From Chloroflexota bacterium (GTDB lineage Bacteria; Chloroflexota; Anaerolineae; Anaerolineales; Villigracilaceae): a stretch of DNA of 64,000 nucleotides. The stretch lies in the NCBI GenBank assembly GCA_016234485.1, contig JACRBL010000040.1:62001-126000 (forward strand). Direction: 5' to 3'. Under the pieces are notes generated by a model. It saw nothing but the letters and a program-made list of their open reading frames with translations, did no database searches and had not been told where the DNA came from. The first letter of the stretch is position 1. Every line of letters begins with the position of its first letter. The position numbers and the translations under genes were made by a program. Below are positions 1 through 8,243 of the stretch, piece after piece.

Positions 1-13
1 CAAGCGTTTTCAT
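1..13 (-). CDS. First codons of a gene running off the left edge
   Basis: On the minus strand an ATG at 13..11 overlaps the TGA stop of the acetyltransferase gene in the form CAATGA and continues as M-K-T-L to the window edge. An ATGA-type overlap is the usual sign of a translationally coupled next gene. Only four codons are visible, so no function can be given. Confidence 0.35.
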
Positions 14-786
14 TGCGAATTCCTTTCCTTGAGCAACTTCTCGAAATCCTTTTCGAGCAGATATTGATACGCCAAGAGCCGCCCGTCCAGCACCGTGCCG
101 AAGACGCCATACGCGGATGGCGAACGCTCCTGCACCTCGCGCGCGGACTGGAACTCCACCACCTTCGTTGGAATTCCCCGCGCCTCTGCAAATGACAGGA
201 TTCCGCTCGCGCCATTCTCGATGTACGGACACTGCGGCGTGCGAACTACGGTCAGGCCCGACCCGAAGGCTTGCGCGCGTTCCTCCCAATTTTTCGGCAG
301 GCTCGGCCCTTTGCCGGACCCGAAGCGGGTTGCCATCAACTGAAACGACGGTAGCGCCGAAGCCGCTTCCGTAAATCCGTTGCGCTCGAAGATGTCTTTG
401 CCAGCCAGCCAGGTGTGGTCGCTCGTCAGCATCGCGACGCCCTTCATCTTTTCGGCCTGCGCCTCGCGGACGCACTCCTGGATCAACACGCTCCCATATC
501 CCTTGCCCTTGCCCTTTCCCACCACCCACAAGCAATGGATGAACATATATCCCTTCGCGTTCACGGCGCGCCAGGCATATTCGCCAGGGATGTACTCGAT
601 GAAGGCTGTGTCGCGTCCGTCAATCTCGTGAATGACCTTGATCCGCATCCCTTCGGCGAAGCGCGCTTCCAGCCAATCGCGTTTCTGTTTGTAGCCTGGC
701 TCCTTGCGTTTGCTCATGTAGCAGAAGAAGCCGAGTGTATCCACGTTGCCCGCGTCCACTGTTTTGATTTCATACTTTGCTTTCAT
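10..786 (-). CDS. GNAT N-acetyltransferase with C-terminal YoaP-like domain
   Basis: Predicted cytoplasmic acetyl-CoA dependent N-acetyltransferase of 258 residues; substrate unknown. The first ~150 residues show a GNAT core, including the acetyl-CoA loop region VVGKGKGKGYGSVLIQECV. The last ~85 residues, from TVVRTPQCPYIENG onward, resemble the thioredoxin-like YoaP domain that follows GNAT in Bacillus YoaP, with a lone Cys in the PQCPY motif. I chose the ATG at 786 (MKAKYEIK) because a GAGG lies just upstream. An ATG at 819 also has a GGAG and would add 11 residues. Either start lies inside the end of the WYL regulator gene, so the two are probably co-transcribed and the regulator may control the enzyme. 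Confidence 0.8.
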   Translation of the reverse strand: MKAKYEIKTVDAGNVDTLGFFCYMSKRKEPGYKQKRDWLEARFAEGMRIKVIHEIDGRDTAFIEYIPGEYAWRAVNAKGYMFIHCLWVVGKGKGKGYGSVLIQECVREAQAEKMKGVAMLTSDHTWLAGKDIFERNGFTEAASALPSFQLMATRFGSGKGPSLPKNWEERAQAFGSGLTVVRTPQCPYIENGASGILSFAEARGIPTKVVEFQSAREVQERSPSAYGVFGTVLDGRLLAYQYLLEKDFEKLLKERNSQ

Positions 787-1747
787 TGTTGCCTCGCTTG
801 TATTTTTGACTTGTTGCATCCAGCCACTCCGCGATCATCAAGCGCAATTCGGGCGGCGCGATGACCTCCGCCGCGGGGCCATATGCCAGCGCTGTGCTGG
901 CCGCCCATTCGAGCGTCGGCGCGGGGAAGGTCACATCCACCGAACCGTCGGGGTTCACATCCACCGTTGCCCAATACGAACGATTCCCCGCCGCCACACT
1001 TGCCGCCTCGGGCGTGAACCGCAAGCGCGCGGTACTGTGCGGTTGCGCCTGCATCTCGCCTTTCAAATATTCCTGTAAATTGAAATCGGCGCGGCGCGAA
1101 AAATTCGTCTCCAGCAGAAGCGCTTCATGGATGCGGTCGGCGCGGAACGTGCGCGGCTCTTGATGCACGTGACAGAACCCGATCACGTACCACCATCCCC
1201 AGCGATGGACGAGCGCGTACGGGTCGAGTCTGCGCTGGACGGGGTGAGGGGTTTGCCCGCCCTGATATTTCATCTCCACCGTGCGATTCTCACGGATGGC
1301 GCGTCGCAATTTTTCCAGGATGGGAGTCAGCGCCTTCAGGTCGGAGCGGTTCAATCCCGTAACCGCCAGCGATCCACGCGCCCACGCCACCTCCCGCGTC
1401 TGCTCCTCGGGCAACAGGGTTTCGATCTTCGCCAGCGCGCCCCGCGCCGACGCGCGATACAACTCGCCCCACATCTCCTCCACAATGCCCGTCCCCAAAG
1501 CGATCGCCACTGACTCTTCGAGCGTGAAAACCAGCGGCGGCATTTTATATCCGCGGGCCAGCGAAAAGCCGCCATACGGCCCCCGCTCCGAATAGACAGG
1601 AACGCCCATCTCCTCCAGCATCTCGAAATAACGGTGAACCGTCCGTTGCGAAACGCCGAGTTTCTCCGCCAGTTCCGAAGCCTTCTGGTTCGGCTGGTTT
1701 TGCAGAAGAAAAATGAGCGTGATCAAACGCGTGGCTGTGTTCGTCAT
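770..1747 (-). CDS. WYL-domain transcriptional regulator (YafY/DeoR type)
   Basis: DNA-binding regulator of 325 residues. Residues ~1-60 form a winged helix-turn-helix (ITLIFLLQNQPNQKASELAE, then SQRTVHRYFEMLEEMGVPV). A WYL domain of the ligand-sensing type follows at ~140-215, with the WWYVIGFC strand, and a WCX-like tail ends the protein. The family usually acts as a repressor or activator of neighbouring genes in response to a nucleic acid or small-molecule signal. The gene overlaps the acetyltransferase downstream. The stretch just upstream (1748-1842) contains an inverted pair built on ATGACATAAATGCGGTT-like words, a possible operator. Confidence 0.9.
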   Translation of the reverse strand: MTNTATRLITLIFLLQNQPNQKASELAEKLGVSQRTVHRYFEMLEEMGVPVYSERGPYGGFSLARGYKMPPLVFTLEESVAIALGTGIVEEMWGELYRASARGALAKIETLLPEEQTREVAWARGSLAVTGLNRSDLKALTPILEKLRRAIRENRTVEMKYQGGQTPHPVQRRLDPYALVHRWGWWYVIGFCHVHQEPRTFRADRIHEALLLETNFSRRADFNLQEYLKGEMQAQPHSTARLRFTPEAASVAAGNRSYWATVDVNPDGSVDVTFPAPTLEWAASTALAYGPAAEVIAPPELRLMIAEWLDATSQKYKRGNNESKV

Positions 1748-1754
1748 GGGTCAA

Positions 1755-1812
1755 ATCCTTTACAAATATAAACCGCATTCATGTCAAATTATGACATAAA
1801 TGCGGTTCGCAA
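1755..1812. promoter_or_regulatory. Possible operator: repeated AAACCGCAT / ATGCGGTT words
   Basis: AAACCGCATTCATGTCA is followed about 20 bases later by TGACATAAATGCGGTT, forming an inverted repeat (AACCGCAT/ATGCGGTT with TGTCA/TGACA inside) directly before the WYL regulator start. The position and symmetry suggest an autoregulatory binding site or a 5' hairpin. No experimental support is visible. Confidence 0.4.
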
Positions 1813-1842
1813 TTTCAGCCATTTATCACATCTTTGGCGGTC

Positions 1843-3042
1843 TTAACTCACATCGCCTCGTTTGATCACATCCCTGCCATACTTCTCTTGTAACGAATCA
1901 ACCGCATCCTGCAACTTGCGCGACTTCTCCCCGCCATCGTCCCACAACGAAAGTTGACGGATGGGCGCGCCCAGCCCCCTGACTCCGACTCCAATCAGCC
2001 GCACGGCCTGTCCGCTTCTTCGCACGGACTTGAGGAGGGCCGCGGCCGTGGACGCGATCTCCTCCTCCAAATCTGTGGCCTGCACGAGCGTGGTCTGCCG
2101 CGAGAGGGTAGTGAAATCAGGCCAACGCAATTTCAGTTTAACGGTTTTCCCCGCCAGATCATTTTTGCGGAGTTGCCGCGCCACGCTGGCGGCTTGCTCA
2201 CGAATGGTTTTCTCTAACTCTTTGTCGCTACTCACGTCGCGGACAAAGGTCGTCTCCTGGCTGATGGACTTGGTCTCATGCTCAGTGACGATGGGACGGT
2301 CGTCGCGTCCCTGCGCGTGACGCCAGAGGTCGCGTCCATTTTCGCCGAAGCGCGCGATCAACTCAGTCTCGGGGAAATTGGCGATGTCACCGATAGTGTG
2401 GATGCCGATCTCGTTCAGCCGCGCCATCGTCTTTGGGCCGACGCCCCACAGCATGTCGGCGGGCAGGGGCGCGAGGAAGGTGGATTCTTCGCCCGCCGGC
2501 ACAACGGTCAACGCGAAGGGAGGGCCAGGTGGATTCCGCAGTTGAACTGCGGAATGAACGCGAGGGAGAGCTGCTTTCTTCCCAACCTCTGTGGCGATCT
2601 TCGCCACGAGTTTGTTCGTGGCGATGCCGATCGAGCAGGGTAAACCCAAATCGTCACGGATGCGCGCCTGGAGGTCCCGCGCGAGGCGTTCAATGGGGTC
2701 GCGGACGTCAGAGAGGTCGAGGAAGGCCTCGTCTATGGAAATCTGTTCCACGAGGGGAGTCAAGTCCCGCAGTTTTGCCATCACCTTTTCGGAGACTTCA
2801 GAATAGACGCGATGATGCCCTGATACGACGATCAGGCCGGGGCAGATCCGCAGGGCGCGCGACATGGGCATGGCGCTACGCACGCCAAAGGCCCGCGCCG
2901 CGTAGGAGCAGGACGAGACCACGCCGCGCTCCTCGGGGCGGCCGCCCACCGCGAAGGGCTTGCCGCGCAGAGACAGATCGCGCGTCTCTTCGACGGCGCA
3001 GTAAAACGCATCCAGGTCCAGGTGCAGGATGACGCGAGGCAT
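1843..3042 (-). CDS. dinB: DNA polymerase IV (Y family)
   Basis: Error-prone translesion polymerase of 399 residues. The catalytic start HLDLDAFYCAVEE carries the first metal-binding Asp residues. The palm motif QISIDEAFLDLSD supplies the second acidic pair. The HhH region GVGPKTMARLNEIGI and a little-finger domain follow. The ATG at 3042 is chosen because the DinB-conserved region begins there and a -10 box lies 6 nt upstream. A longer frame to 3225 has no homology. The loop around residues ~165-180 (PRVHSAVQLRNPPGPP) is longer than usual and is encoded by a perfect palindrome at 2533-2555 (see repeat entry). No LexA-like box is seen in front of the gene. Confidence 0.95.
   Translation of the reverse strand: MPRVILHLDLDAFYCAVEETRDLSLRGKPFAVGGRPEERGVVSSCSYAARAFGVRSAMPMSRALRICPGLIVVSGHHRVYSEVSEKVMAKLRDLTPLVEQISIDEAFLDLSDVRDPIERLARDLQARIRDDLGLPCSIGIATNKLVAKIATEVGKKAALPRVHSAVQLRNPPGPPFALTVVPAGEESTFLAPLPADMLWGVGPKTMARLNEIGIHTIGDIANFPETELIARFGENGRDLWRHAQGRDDRPIVTEHETKSISQETTFVRDVSSDKELEKTIREQAASVARQLRKNDLAGKTVKLKLRWPDFTTLSRQTTLVQATDLEEEIASTAAALLKSVRRSGQAVRLIGVGVRGLGAPIRQLSLWDDGGEKSRKLQDAVDSLQEKYGRDVIKRGDVS
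2533..2555. repeat. In-frame palindrome inside dinB
   Basis: A perfect palindrome with 11-bp arms (ATTCCGCAGTT / AACTGCGGAAT) around one centre base. Read on the coding strand it gives the peptide SAVQLRN in a loop between the palm and the segment ALTVVPAGEE. Nearly the same sequence, in the same frame, occurs in the ftsX-type gene at 19981-20018. The core GCAGTTGxACTGC also occurs in intergenic repeats near 7.35 and 10.1 kb. Confidence 0.85.
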
Positions 3043-3048
3043 GAGGCG

Positions 3049-3054
3049 ATTATA
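3049..3054 (-). promoter_or_regulatory. -10 box of dinB, placed for a leaderless transcript
   Basis: TATAAT on the minus strand ends 6 nt before the dinB ATG, so transcription would start at or next to the start codon. No Shine-Dalgarno sequence fits between them. Confidence 0.6.
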
Positions 3055-3218
3055 TAATACCCACGGTCGCAAACTACGTTTTCCATCTTTTAAAAAAACG
3101 CAGTTTTTGACCGAGTGCGGTATAGTCCAACGAGAGGCTTTCTCCGCGACGCTCGCCAACCCCAGTAGATACGGGAAACATCTTACAAAAGTGAAATTGA
3201 TAAGAACCATGGTGGGGA

Positions 3219-3247
3219 TTAACAATCCCTTTTAATTGTGGTATTGT
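3219..3247 (+). promoter_or_regulatory. Sigma-70-type promoter of the PPC-domain protein gene
   Basis: TTAACA and TATTGT are separated by exactly 17 bases, about 30 bp upstream of the ATG at 3278. A purine-rich ribosome binding site (GGAAAGGA) lies between. The divergent dinB promoter lies about 165 bp away. Confidence 0.65.
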
Positions 3248-3277
3248 GCAAAGGACAAATCTGGAAAGGAAAATTCG

Positions 3278-4417
3278 ATGAAAAAACAATTTAAATCATC
3301 CCTGCTGAAAGCGGTTTTTCTGCTTTCGTTAACCGCCCTGCTGGCCTCTGCCGCCAACCCCGCCTTCGCTTCACAAAGCGCGGGCGTGGAGGAAATTGTC
3401 TTGCAAGCGATTGCCCCCAATGATGATTTCGATTCTGCAACCAACATCACCAGCATCCCCTATCGCGTTACCAGGAACGATTTTGAAGCCACCGAGATTG
3501 GCGATGACCCCACCGCGACGCAATGCAACTTAAGCCCGGGGCTTGCCACGGTTTGGTATAAGTTCTCTCCCAGTGCAAACACCATGGTTCACATGGATAC
3601 CCTGGGCAGTAACTACGATACCTATATGGCATTGTGGACCGGGGTACGCGGCAACCTGACGCATGTGGCTTGCAACGACGACGCGAGCGCCTCCACTTTC
3701 ACGTCTGCGGTCAACATCACGCTACAGGGTGGGACAACTTACTACATCCAGGTGGCTCAATTCAACGGTAACACAGCCGACGCTTCGCAAAAATCCGTTT
3801 CGAGCGCGGGCGTGGAGGCTGGCACAACACATAAGTTCCGTCTCTTCCGACTTTACAGCAAGACCTATTATTCCAACGGAACGCATGATGGCTATGTTAC
3901 GGAATCCAGCGAGAATTCAAGCGTAGGGCAGGCAAAGAATTCGACCCTCACATATATCCGCCTGGGCGATGACGCACAAAGGCGTCAGGTTATGGGCATC
4001 GTTTCGTTCAACACCGCGGCGATCCCTGATAACGGCGTAGTGGTTTCCGCGTTGATCAAGATCAAACGTAGCGCAATCAGCGCCAACGCCATTTTCACCA
4101 CTCTCAATGGACTGAAAGTGGATATCCGCAAACCTTACTTCGGAGCCTCGCTCGGGCTGGCCGCCAATGATTTTCAGGCGGCGGCCTCCAGGCAGACGGT
4201 GGGAACGTTTAACCCCAACCTCGCCGCTGGTTGGTATTCGGCGAAATTGCTGAATACTTCGTTTGCGCTTGTAAACAAACTGGGGTATACGCAGTTCCGC
4301 ATTCGCTTCGCCAAGGGCGATGACGATGACTCAGTTTCCGACTACCTGCGCTTTTACAGCGGAAATGCCGCCCAGGCAAACAAACCCATTCTTATTATCA
4401 AATATTACGTGCCTTAA
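3278..4417 (+). CDS. Secreted protein with PPC-like and DNRLRE-like domains
   Basis: Exported protein of 379 residues, probably extracellular. Residues 1-32 are a Sec signal peptide (basic KKQFK, then a Leu/Ala core, cut near AFA-SQS). Residues ~45-165 resemble the bacterial pre-peptidase C-terminal (PPC) beta-sandwich: NDDFDSATNI, TVWYKFSPS, NYDTYMALWTG and CNDDASA are its typical strands. Residues ~200-379 resemble a DNRLRE-type beta domain (RRQVMGIVSFNTAAIPDN, then a YLRFYSGNAA end). There is no catalytic domain, so it may be a surface-binding or adhesive protein. The ATG at 3278 is preferred for its signal peptide and GGAAAGGA site. A clear terminator follows and the gene appears monocistronic. 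Confidence 0.8.
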   Translation: MKKQFKSSLLKAVFLLSLTALLASAANPAFASQSAGVEEIVLQAIAPNDDFDSATNITSIPYRVTRNDFEATEIGDDPTATQCNLSPGLATVWYKFSPSANTMVHMDTLGSNYDTYMALWTGVRGNLTHVACNDDASASTFTSAVNITLQGGTTYYIQVAQFNGNTADASQKSVSSAGVEAGTTHKFRLFRLYSKTYYSNGTHDGYVTESSENSSVGQAKNSTLTYIRLGDDAQRRQVMGIVSFNTAAIPDNGVVVSALIKIKRSAISANAIFTTLNGLKVDIRKPYFGASLGLAANDFQAAASRQTVGTFNPNLAAGWYSAKLLNTSFALVNKLGYTQFRIRFAKGDDDDSVSDYLRFYSGNAAQANKPILIIKYYVP

Positions 4418-4433
4418 ATCCATCTACAGCTTC

Positions 4434-4468
4434 AAAAAAGCGGTCACTCTCTCGGAGTGACCGCTTTT
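4434..4468. terminator. Intrinsic terminator after the PPC-domain gene
   Basis: Hairpin arms AGCGGTCACTC and GGAGTGACCGCT with a short loop, flanked by an A run on the left and TTTT on the right. Confidence 0.85.
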
Positions 4469-4616
4469 GATTCCCCCAAAGGGCGGAATTTGGCATCCAT
4501 TTATATTGAAGTATCCCCTGAGTGGGGATATACTTAAGAAACCTCAATAAAATGGAACGATTTTTAAAACGCGTTCGTCATTTAACTGCCTGTTAACGAA
4601 TCTCAAGGAGCATGCG

Positions 4617-7190
4617 ATGAACTTTTCATTCAAACTCGCTTCGATCGCCGCCATCCTGGCGCTATTGTTTTCATTCGCGCCGATCGTCGGTCCTGCCGCG
4701 CAACCTGTGGCCGCGGCCACCGTCTGCGACGCGGCGCAATTCGTGGCCGATGTGACCGTAGCCGATGGAACCGTCTTTGCGCCCGGCGCCACCTTTAAGA
4801 AAACCTGGCGATTAAAGAACGTCGGTACATGCACGTGGACGACCGGTTACAGCATCGCCTACGCGAGCGGCGAAAAGTTTGGTAACGTCGTCTCGGTGAC
4901 GCTGCCAGCCACGACCGCGCCCGGCCAAACCGTGGACGTGAGCGTGGACATGACCGCGCCCGCCGCCGCGGGAAAATATCGCGGCAACTGGCAATTGGTC
5001 AACGCATCGGGCGTCGCCTTTGGAATCGGCGCCAGCGCGAAGGGCGTCTTCTGGGTGGAGATCGTCGTCTCCAGCGGAGGCGGCGCGGGGGCCGTCTACA
5101 ACTTTGCGGATAAAGCCTGCGACGCGGCCTGGACGAGCGGCGCGGGAACGCTGACCTGCCCCGGAACCGATGGCGACGCGAAAGGCTTCGTGCTGAAACA
5201 GGCCAACCCCAAATTGGAAAATGGCGTGGCCGATGCCAGCGCGGGCTTGCTCGTTATGCCGCAAGCCGTGGATAGCGGATTCATTCAGGGCGAGTACCCC
5301 GCCTTCAAAGTCCAAAGCGGCGACCGCTTCCAGGCCATCGTCAGTTGCGAATATAACGCCACCTCTTGTTACGTGGCCTACCGCCTCGATTATCGCATCG
5401 GGACAGGCGCGGCTCAAACCCTCTGGACGTTCCGCGAAAAATATGAGGGACAGTTCTACCGCCTCAACCTGGACCTGAGCCGCCTCGCCGGCCAGGACGT
5501 GAAATTCATCCTCTACGTGAGCGCCTACGGCTCGCCCACCGGCGACCGCGCGCTGTGGGGCAACCCGGTCATTTACCGACAGGGAACCACGATCACCCCC
5601 ACCCCGGTGACGTTCACCCCCACCCCCGTCACGTTCACGCCCACCGCGCCCGCTTCGGGATGCGATAAAGCGCAATTCATCTCCGACGTCACCATCCCCG
5701 ATGGAACAGTGGTGGCCCCCGGCGCGACCTTCAAGAAAGTATGGCGCTTAAAGAATATCGGCACATGCACGTGGACGACCGGTTACTCACTGTTCTTCGT
5801 GGACGGCGAGAAGATGGGCGGCCCCACCACCGCGCCCTTCCCCACCGCCGTAATTCCCGGCCAAACCATTGACCTTACCGTAAACCTGATCGCGCCCGCC
5901 GCAAGCGGAACCTTCCGCGGCAACTGGAAATTGATGAACGCCAGCAGTCAGCCATTTGGCATTGGGACGAGCGCCAGCAATCCCTTCTGGGTGGAGATCA
6001 AGGTGACAGGCGGCCCGACCGTGACGCCCGCCACGCCTTCGCCCACGCCCACAGGGCCGACATCCACACCTTCTGCTGGAACCGCGTATGATTTCGTGGC
6101 GAAAGTATGCGAAGCGAAATGGGTCAGCGGCGCGGGCGTCTTGCCCTGCCCTGGAACAGACGGCGACGCGAAGGGTTGGGTTCTCACGCTCACCAACCCG
6201 CAATTGGAAACAGGCGCAACCGATACGCGCCCGGGTTTGCTCACCAATCCGCAGAACACCACCAACGGCTACATTCAGGGAACCTATCCCGCCTTCCGCG
6301 TGCAGGCTGGCGACCGCTTCCAGAGCATCATCAACTGTCAATACAACGCGACTTCGTGCTACGTGATCTTCCGTCTCGATTACCAGATCGGCGAGGCCGC
6401 GCCTAAAACCTTTTGGACTTTCGGCGAGAAATACGAAGGCCAGTATTACCAGGCCAACCTTGACCTGAGTTCGCTGGCGGGACAGGACGTGAAATTCATC
6501 CTGACCGTGATGGCGGGAAGTTACGCGGCGGGCGACCGCGCCGTTTGGGTTGCGCCACGCATCGTGCGCGGGACGGGGGCGGGGAGCGCGCCAGGTGTGG
6601 CCGCGTCCGCCACCCCGTCCGCGGGAAGCGTCGCGGCGACGGCCACGCCCACGATCCAGCCCGCGTCCGCTTCCGCGACCGCGACCACGCAGGCCGCTGT
6701 CGCTCCATCCGCCACCACGTCACCGCTCACGGATTGGACCGCGTACAAGAATACGAAATACAAATTCCAGTTCCTGTATCCGCCCAGTTCCACCGTGGTT
6801 GACGCGAAAGACGACAGCGCGAAAATTGACCTGCCCTTCACGGCTGGCACGACGCTTACATCCAAGTACATCAACGTCAGCGTGGTCGAGGGAGTCAGCC
6901 CGTGCAAAAACACGGTTGCCAGCGCAGGCGCTCCCACTTCGTCGGAGAATGTGACGATCAACGGGATCACCTTCCTGAAAGAAACGGGCGGAGATGTTGC
7001 CGCGGGGAATGTTTTCGAATGGGTTTCGTATTCCACCATTCGACCAGGTACGAACGCCTGCGTGAGCGTGGGCTTTGTGCTTCGCTCGCAAAACACTGGC
7101 ACAGATCCCGCCGCGCCGCCCGCCTTCGATAAGGTGGCAGAGTCGGCGGTCTTCCAGACCATCCTGTCCACGTTCGCGTGGTTGCCATAG
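4617..7190 (+). CDS. Secreted protein with duplicated NBR1-Ig and sandwich domains
   Basis: Large exported protein of 857 residues with a Sec signal peptide (~1-34). The body is a tandem duplication. An NBR1-type Ig-like domain (~37-150; WRLKNVGTCTWTTGY is its hallmark) is followed by a beta-sandwich of ~170 residues (~160-330; CPGTDGDAKGF, SGDRFQAIVSC, LAGQDVKFILYV). A TPTP linker leads to the second copy of both (~347-465 and ~490-665). A Ser/Thr/Ala-rich linker (~668-715) and a C-terminal PsbP-like module (~720-857, YKNTKYKFQFLYPPSS) complete it. NBR1-Ig domains outside eukaryotes are common in Chloroflexota exported proteins. The Cys pairs within each sandwich suggest disulfides. A role in surface binding is inferred. 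Confidence 0.8.
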   Translation: MNFSFKLASIAAILALLFSFAPIVGPAAQPVAAATVCDAAQFVADVTVADGTVFAPGATFKKTWRLKNVGTCTWTTGYSIAYASGEKFGNVVSVTLPATTAPGQTVDVSVDMTAPAAAGKYRGNWQLVNASGVAFGIGASAKGVFWVEIVVSSGGGAGAVYNFADKACDAAWTSGAGTLTCPGTDGDAKGFVLKQANPKLENGVADASAGLLVMPQAVDSGFIQGEYPAFKVQSGDRFQAIVSCEYNATSCYVAYRLDYRIGTGAAQTLWTFREKYEGQFYRLNLDLSRLAGQDVKFILYVSAYGSPTGDRALWGNPVIYRQGTTITPTPVTFTPTPVTFTPTAPASGCDKAQFISDVTIPDGTVVAPGATFKKVWRLKNIGTCTWTTGYSLFFVDGEKMGGPTTAPFPTAVIPGQTIDLTVNLIAPAASGTFRGNWKLMNASSQPFGIGTSASNPFWVEIKVTGGPTVTPATPSPTPTGPTSTPSAGTAYDFVAKVCEAKWVSGAGVLPCPGTDGDAKGWVLTLTNPQLETGATDTRPGLLTNPQNTTNGYIQGTYPAFRVQAGDRFQSIINCQYNATSCYVIFRLDYQIGEAAPKTFWTFGEKYEGQYYQANLDLSSLAGQDVKFILTVMAGSYAAGDRAVWVAPRIVRGTGAGSAPGVAASATPSAGSVAATATPTIQPASASATATTQAAVAPSATTSPLTDWTAYKNTKYKFQFLYPPSSTVVDAKDDSAKIDLPFTAGTTLTSKYINVSVVEGVSPCKNTVASAGAPTSSENVTINGITFLKETGGDVAAGNVFEWVSYSTIRPGTNACVSVGFVLRSQNTGTDPAAPPAFDKVAESAVFQTILSTFAWLP

Positions 7191-7229
7191 GTTTCCACTG
7201 GCGAACTTTCATGTGGAGCCTATGTAAAA

Positions 7230-7258
7230 AGTGGGGCGAGATATTATCTCGCCACTAC
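7230..7258. repeat. Palindrome of the GTAG...CTAC type
   Basis: Imperfect palindrome centred on CGAGATATTATCTCG with outer GTGG/CCACTAC. The same core occurs inside the mannosidase gene at 33747-33773. Confidence 0.65.
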
Positions 7259-7277
7259 ATCTGACGATAGTAAAAAG

Positions 7278-7305
7278 TGATGACCGTCAATTCTGGCGGT
7301 CATCA
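7278..7305. terminator. Hairpin downstream of the NBR1-Ig gene
   Basis: Arms TGATGACCG and CGGTCATCA around a 10-base loop. It lacks a T run, so it may be a weak terminator or only an mRNA-stabilising hairpin. Confidence 0.4.
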
Positions 7306-7344
7306 TCCGATTCATAAGAACCGGCTTGAATATCGGATCTCAAA

Positions 7345-7414
7345 GTTCGCGAGCAGTTGTACTGCGAGCCGTCAGCACGATTTGCCAGGCAAATCGAACT
7401 GCTGACGAAACACA
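7345..7414. repeat. Left copy of a 70-bp inverted repeat pair
   Basis: About 70 bp beginning GTTCGCGAGCAGTTG and ending GACGAAACACA. It recurs in inverted orientation at 10028-10097 with only a few mismatches. Internally it contains smaller palindromes: GCAGT-TGT-ACTGC and GATTTGCC-A-GGCAAATC. The pair brackets the response regulator, histidine kinase and sigma factor genes. Confidence 0.85.
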
Positions 7415-7452
7415 TTGGTTGTTGATGGAACCTTGCGCGGCTGAGTTGCGTT

Positions 7453-8184
7453 ATGCCCATGCAAAAAATGAAAGACGACCGCCCCCTCATTCTGCTCGCG
7501 GATGACGACCCGTCCATTGCGGATACGCTCGCGCCGTTCCTGGAACGCGCGGGCTTCCACGTGTTGACGGTCTCCAACGGCGCGGCCGCATTGGACAAGG
7601 TTCATTCGCATCGCCCCGCGCTGGTGATTTTGGACGTGTTGATGCCGCGCATGGACGGGCGCGAAGTGTTGCGTCGCATGCGCCGCGAAAATTTGTGGAT
7701 TCCCACCATCCTACTCACGCAAGTGGGAGAATCTTCGGAACGAGCGCTCGCGCTCGAAGAAGGCGCGGACGATTACCTGAACAAGCCCTTCGATCCGCAT
7801 GAACTGTTGGCGCGCGCCCGCGCCGTGTTACGACGCGCCCGCCCTGGCGAACGCTCGCTCTCCACCTCGTGGGCGCTGACTGCCCTCGATCTTTCCCTCG
7901 ACCGACGCGCCCGCCGCGCATCCTTGAGCGGCGAGACGCTCGAACTGACCCCCAAAGCCTTTGCCGTGCTGGAATACCTGATGACGCATCCCGATGAATG
8001 CGTACGGCGCGAACGCCTGCTCGAGGCTGTTTGGGGCTGGGAATATCCCGCGGGCGCGCGCACCGTGGACACGCGCATGGCCGAGTTGCGCCGCGCGTTG
8101 AACGACAATCCCGAAGAGCCGCGCTACATTGAAACCGTCCCCGCTGAAGGGTATCGGTTCATTGCCCCCGTGAAAGGTGAGTAA
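7453..8184 (+). CDS. OmpR/PhoB-family response regulator
   Basis: Two-component response regulator of 243 residues. The receiver domain (~10-125) has the acidic pocket DDD, the phospho-acceptor Asp in VILDVLMPRMDG, a Thr in LLTQ and the Lys in NKPFDP. The C-terminal winged helix (~145-238) is of OmpR type (LELTPKAFAVLEYLMTHPDE, then RTVDTRMAELRRALND, ending YRFIAPV). The kinase gene follows after 59 nt, so this is a cognate pair. A later in-frame ATG at 7459 or 7468 is possible because no Shine-Dalgarno is evident. The targets may include the neighbouring sigma factor gene; that is inference. Confidence 0.93.
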   Translation: MPMQKMKDDRPLILLADDDPSIADTLAPFLERAGFHVLTVSNGAAALDKVHSHRPALVILDVLMPRMDGREVLRRMRRENLWIPTILLTQVGESSERALALEEGADDYLNKPFDPHELLARARAVLRRARPGERSLSTSWALTALDLSLDRRARRASLSGETLELTPKAFAVLEYLMTHPDECVRRERLLEAVWGWEYPAGARTVDTRMAELRRALNDNPEEPRYIETVPAEGYRFIAPVKGE

Positions 8185-8243
8185 CACACGCTAGCCCTGG
8201 CGTGCAAGAGCCAGGGAAATTAATTTTGCGGTACTGTTTCGCC

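Noticed and set aside
1843..3054. An SOS (LexA) box in front of dinB
   Set aside because: No GAAC-N4-GTTC or similar palindrome is found between the dinB start and the next gene.
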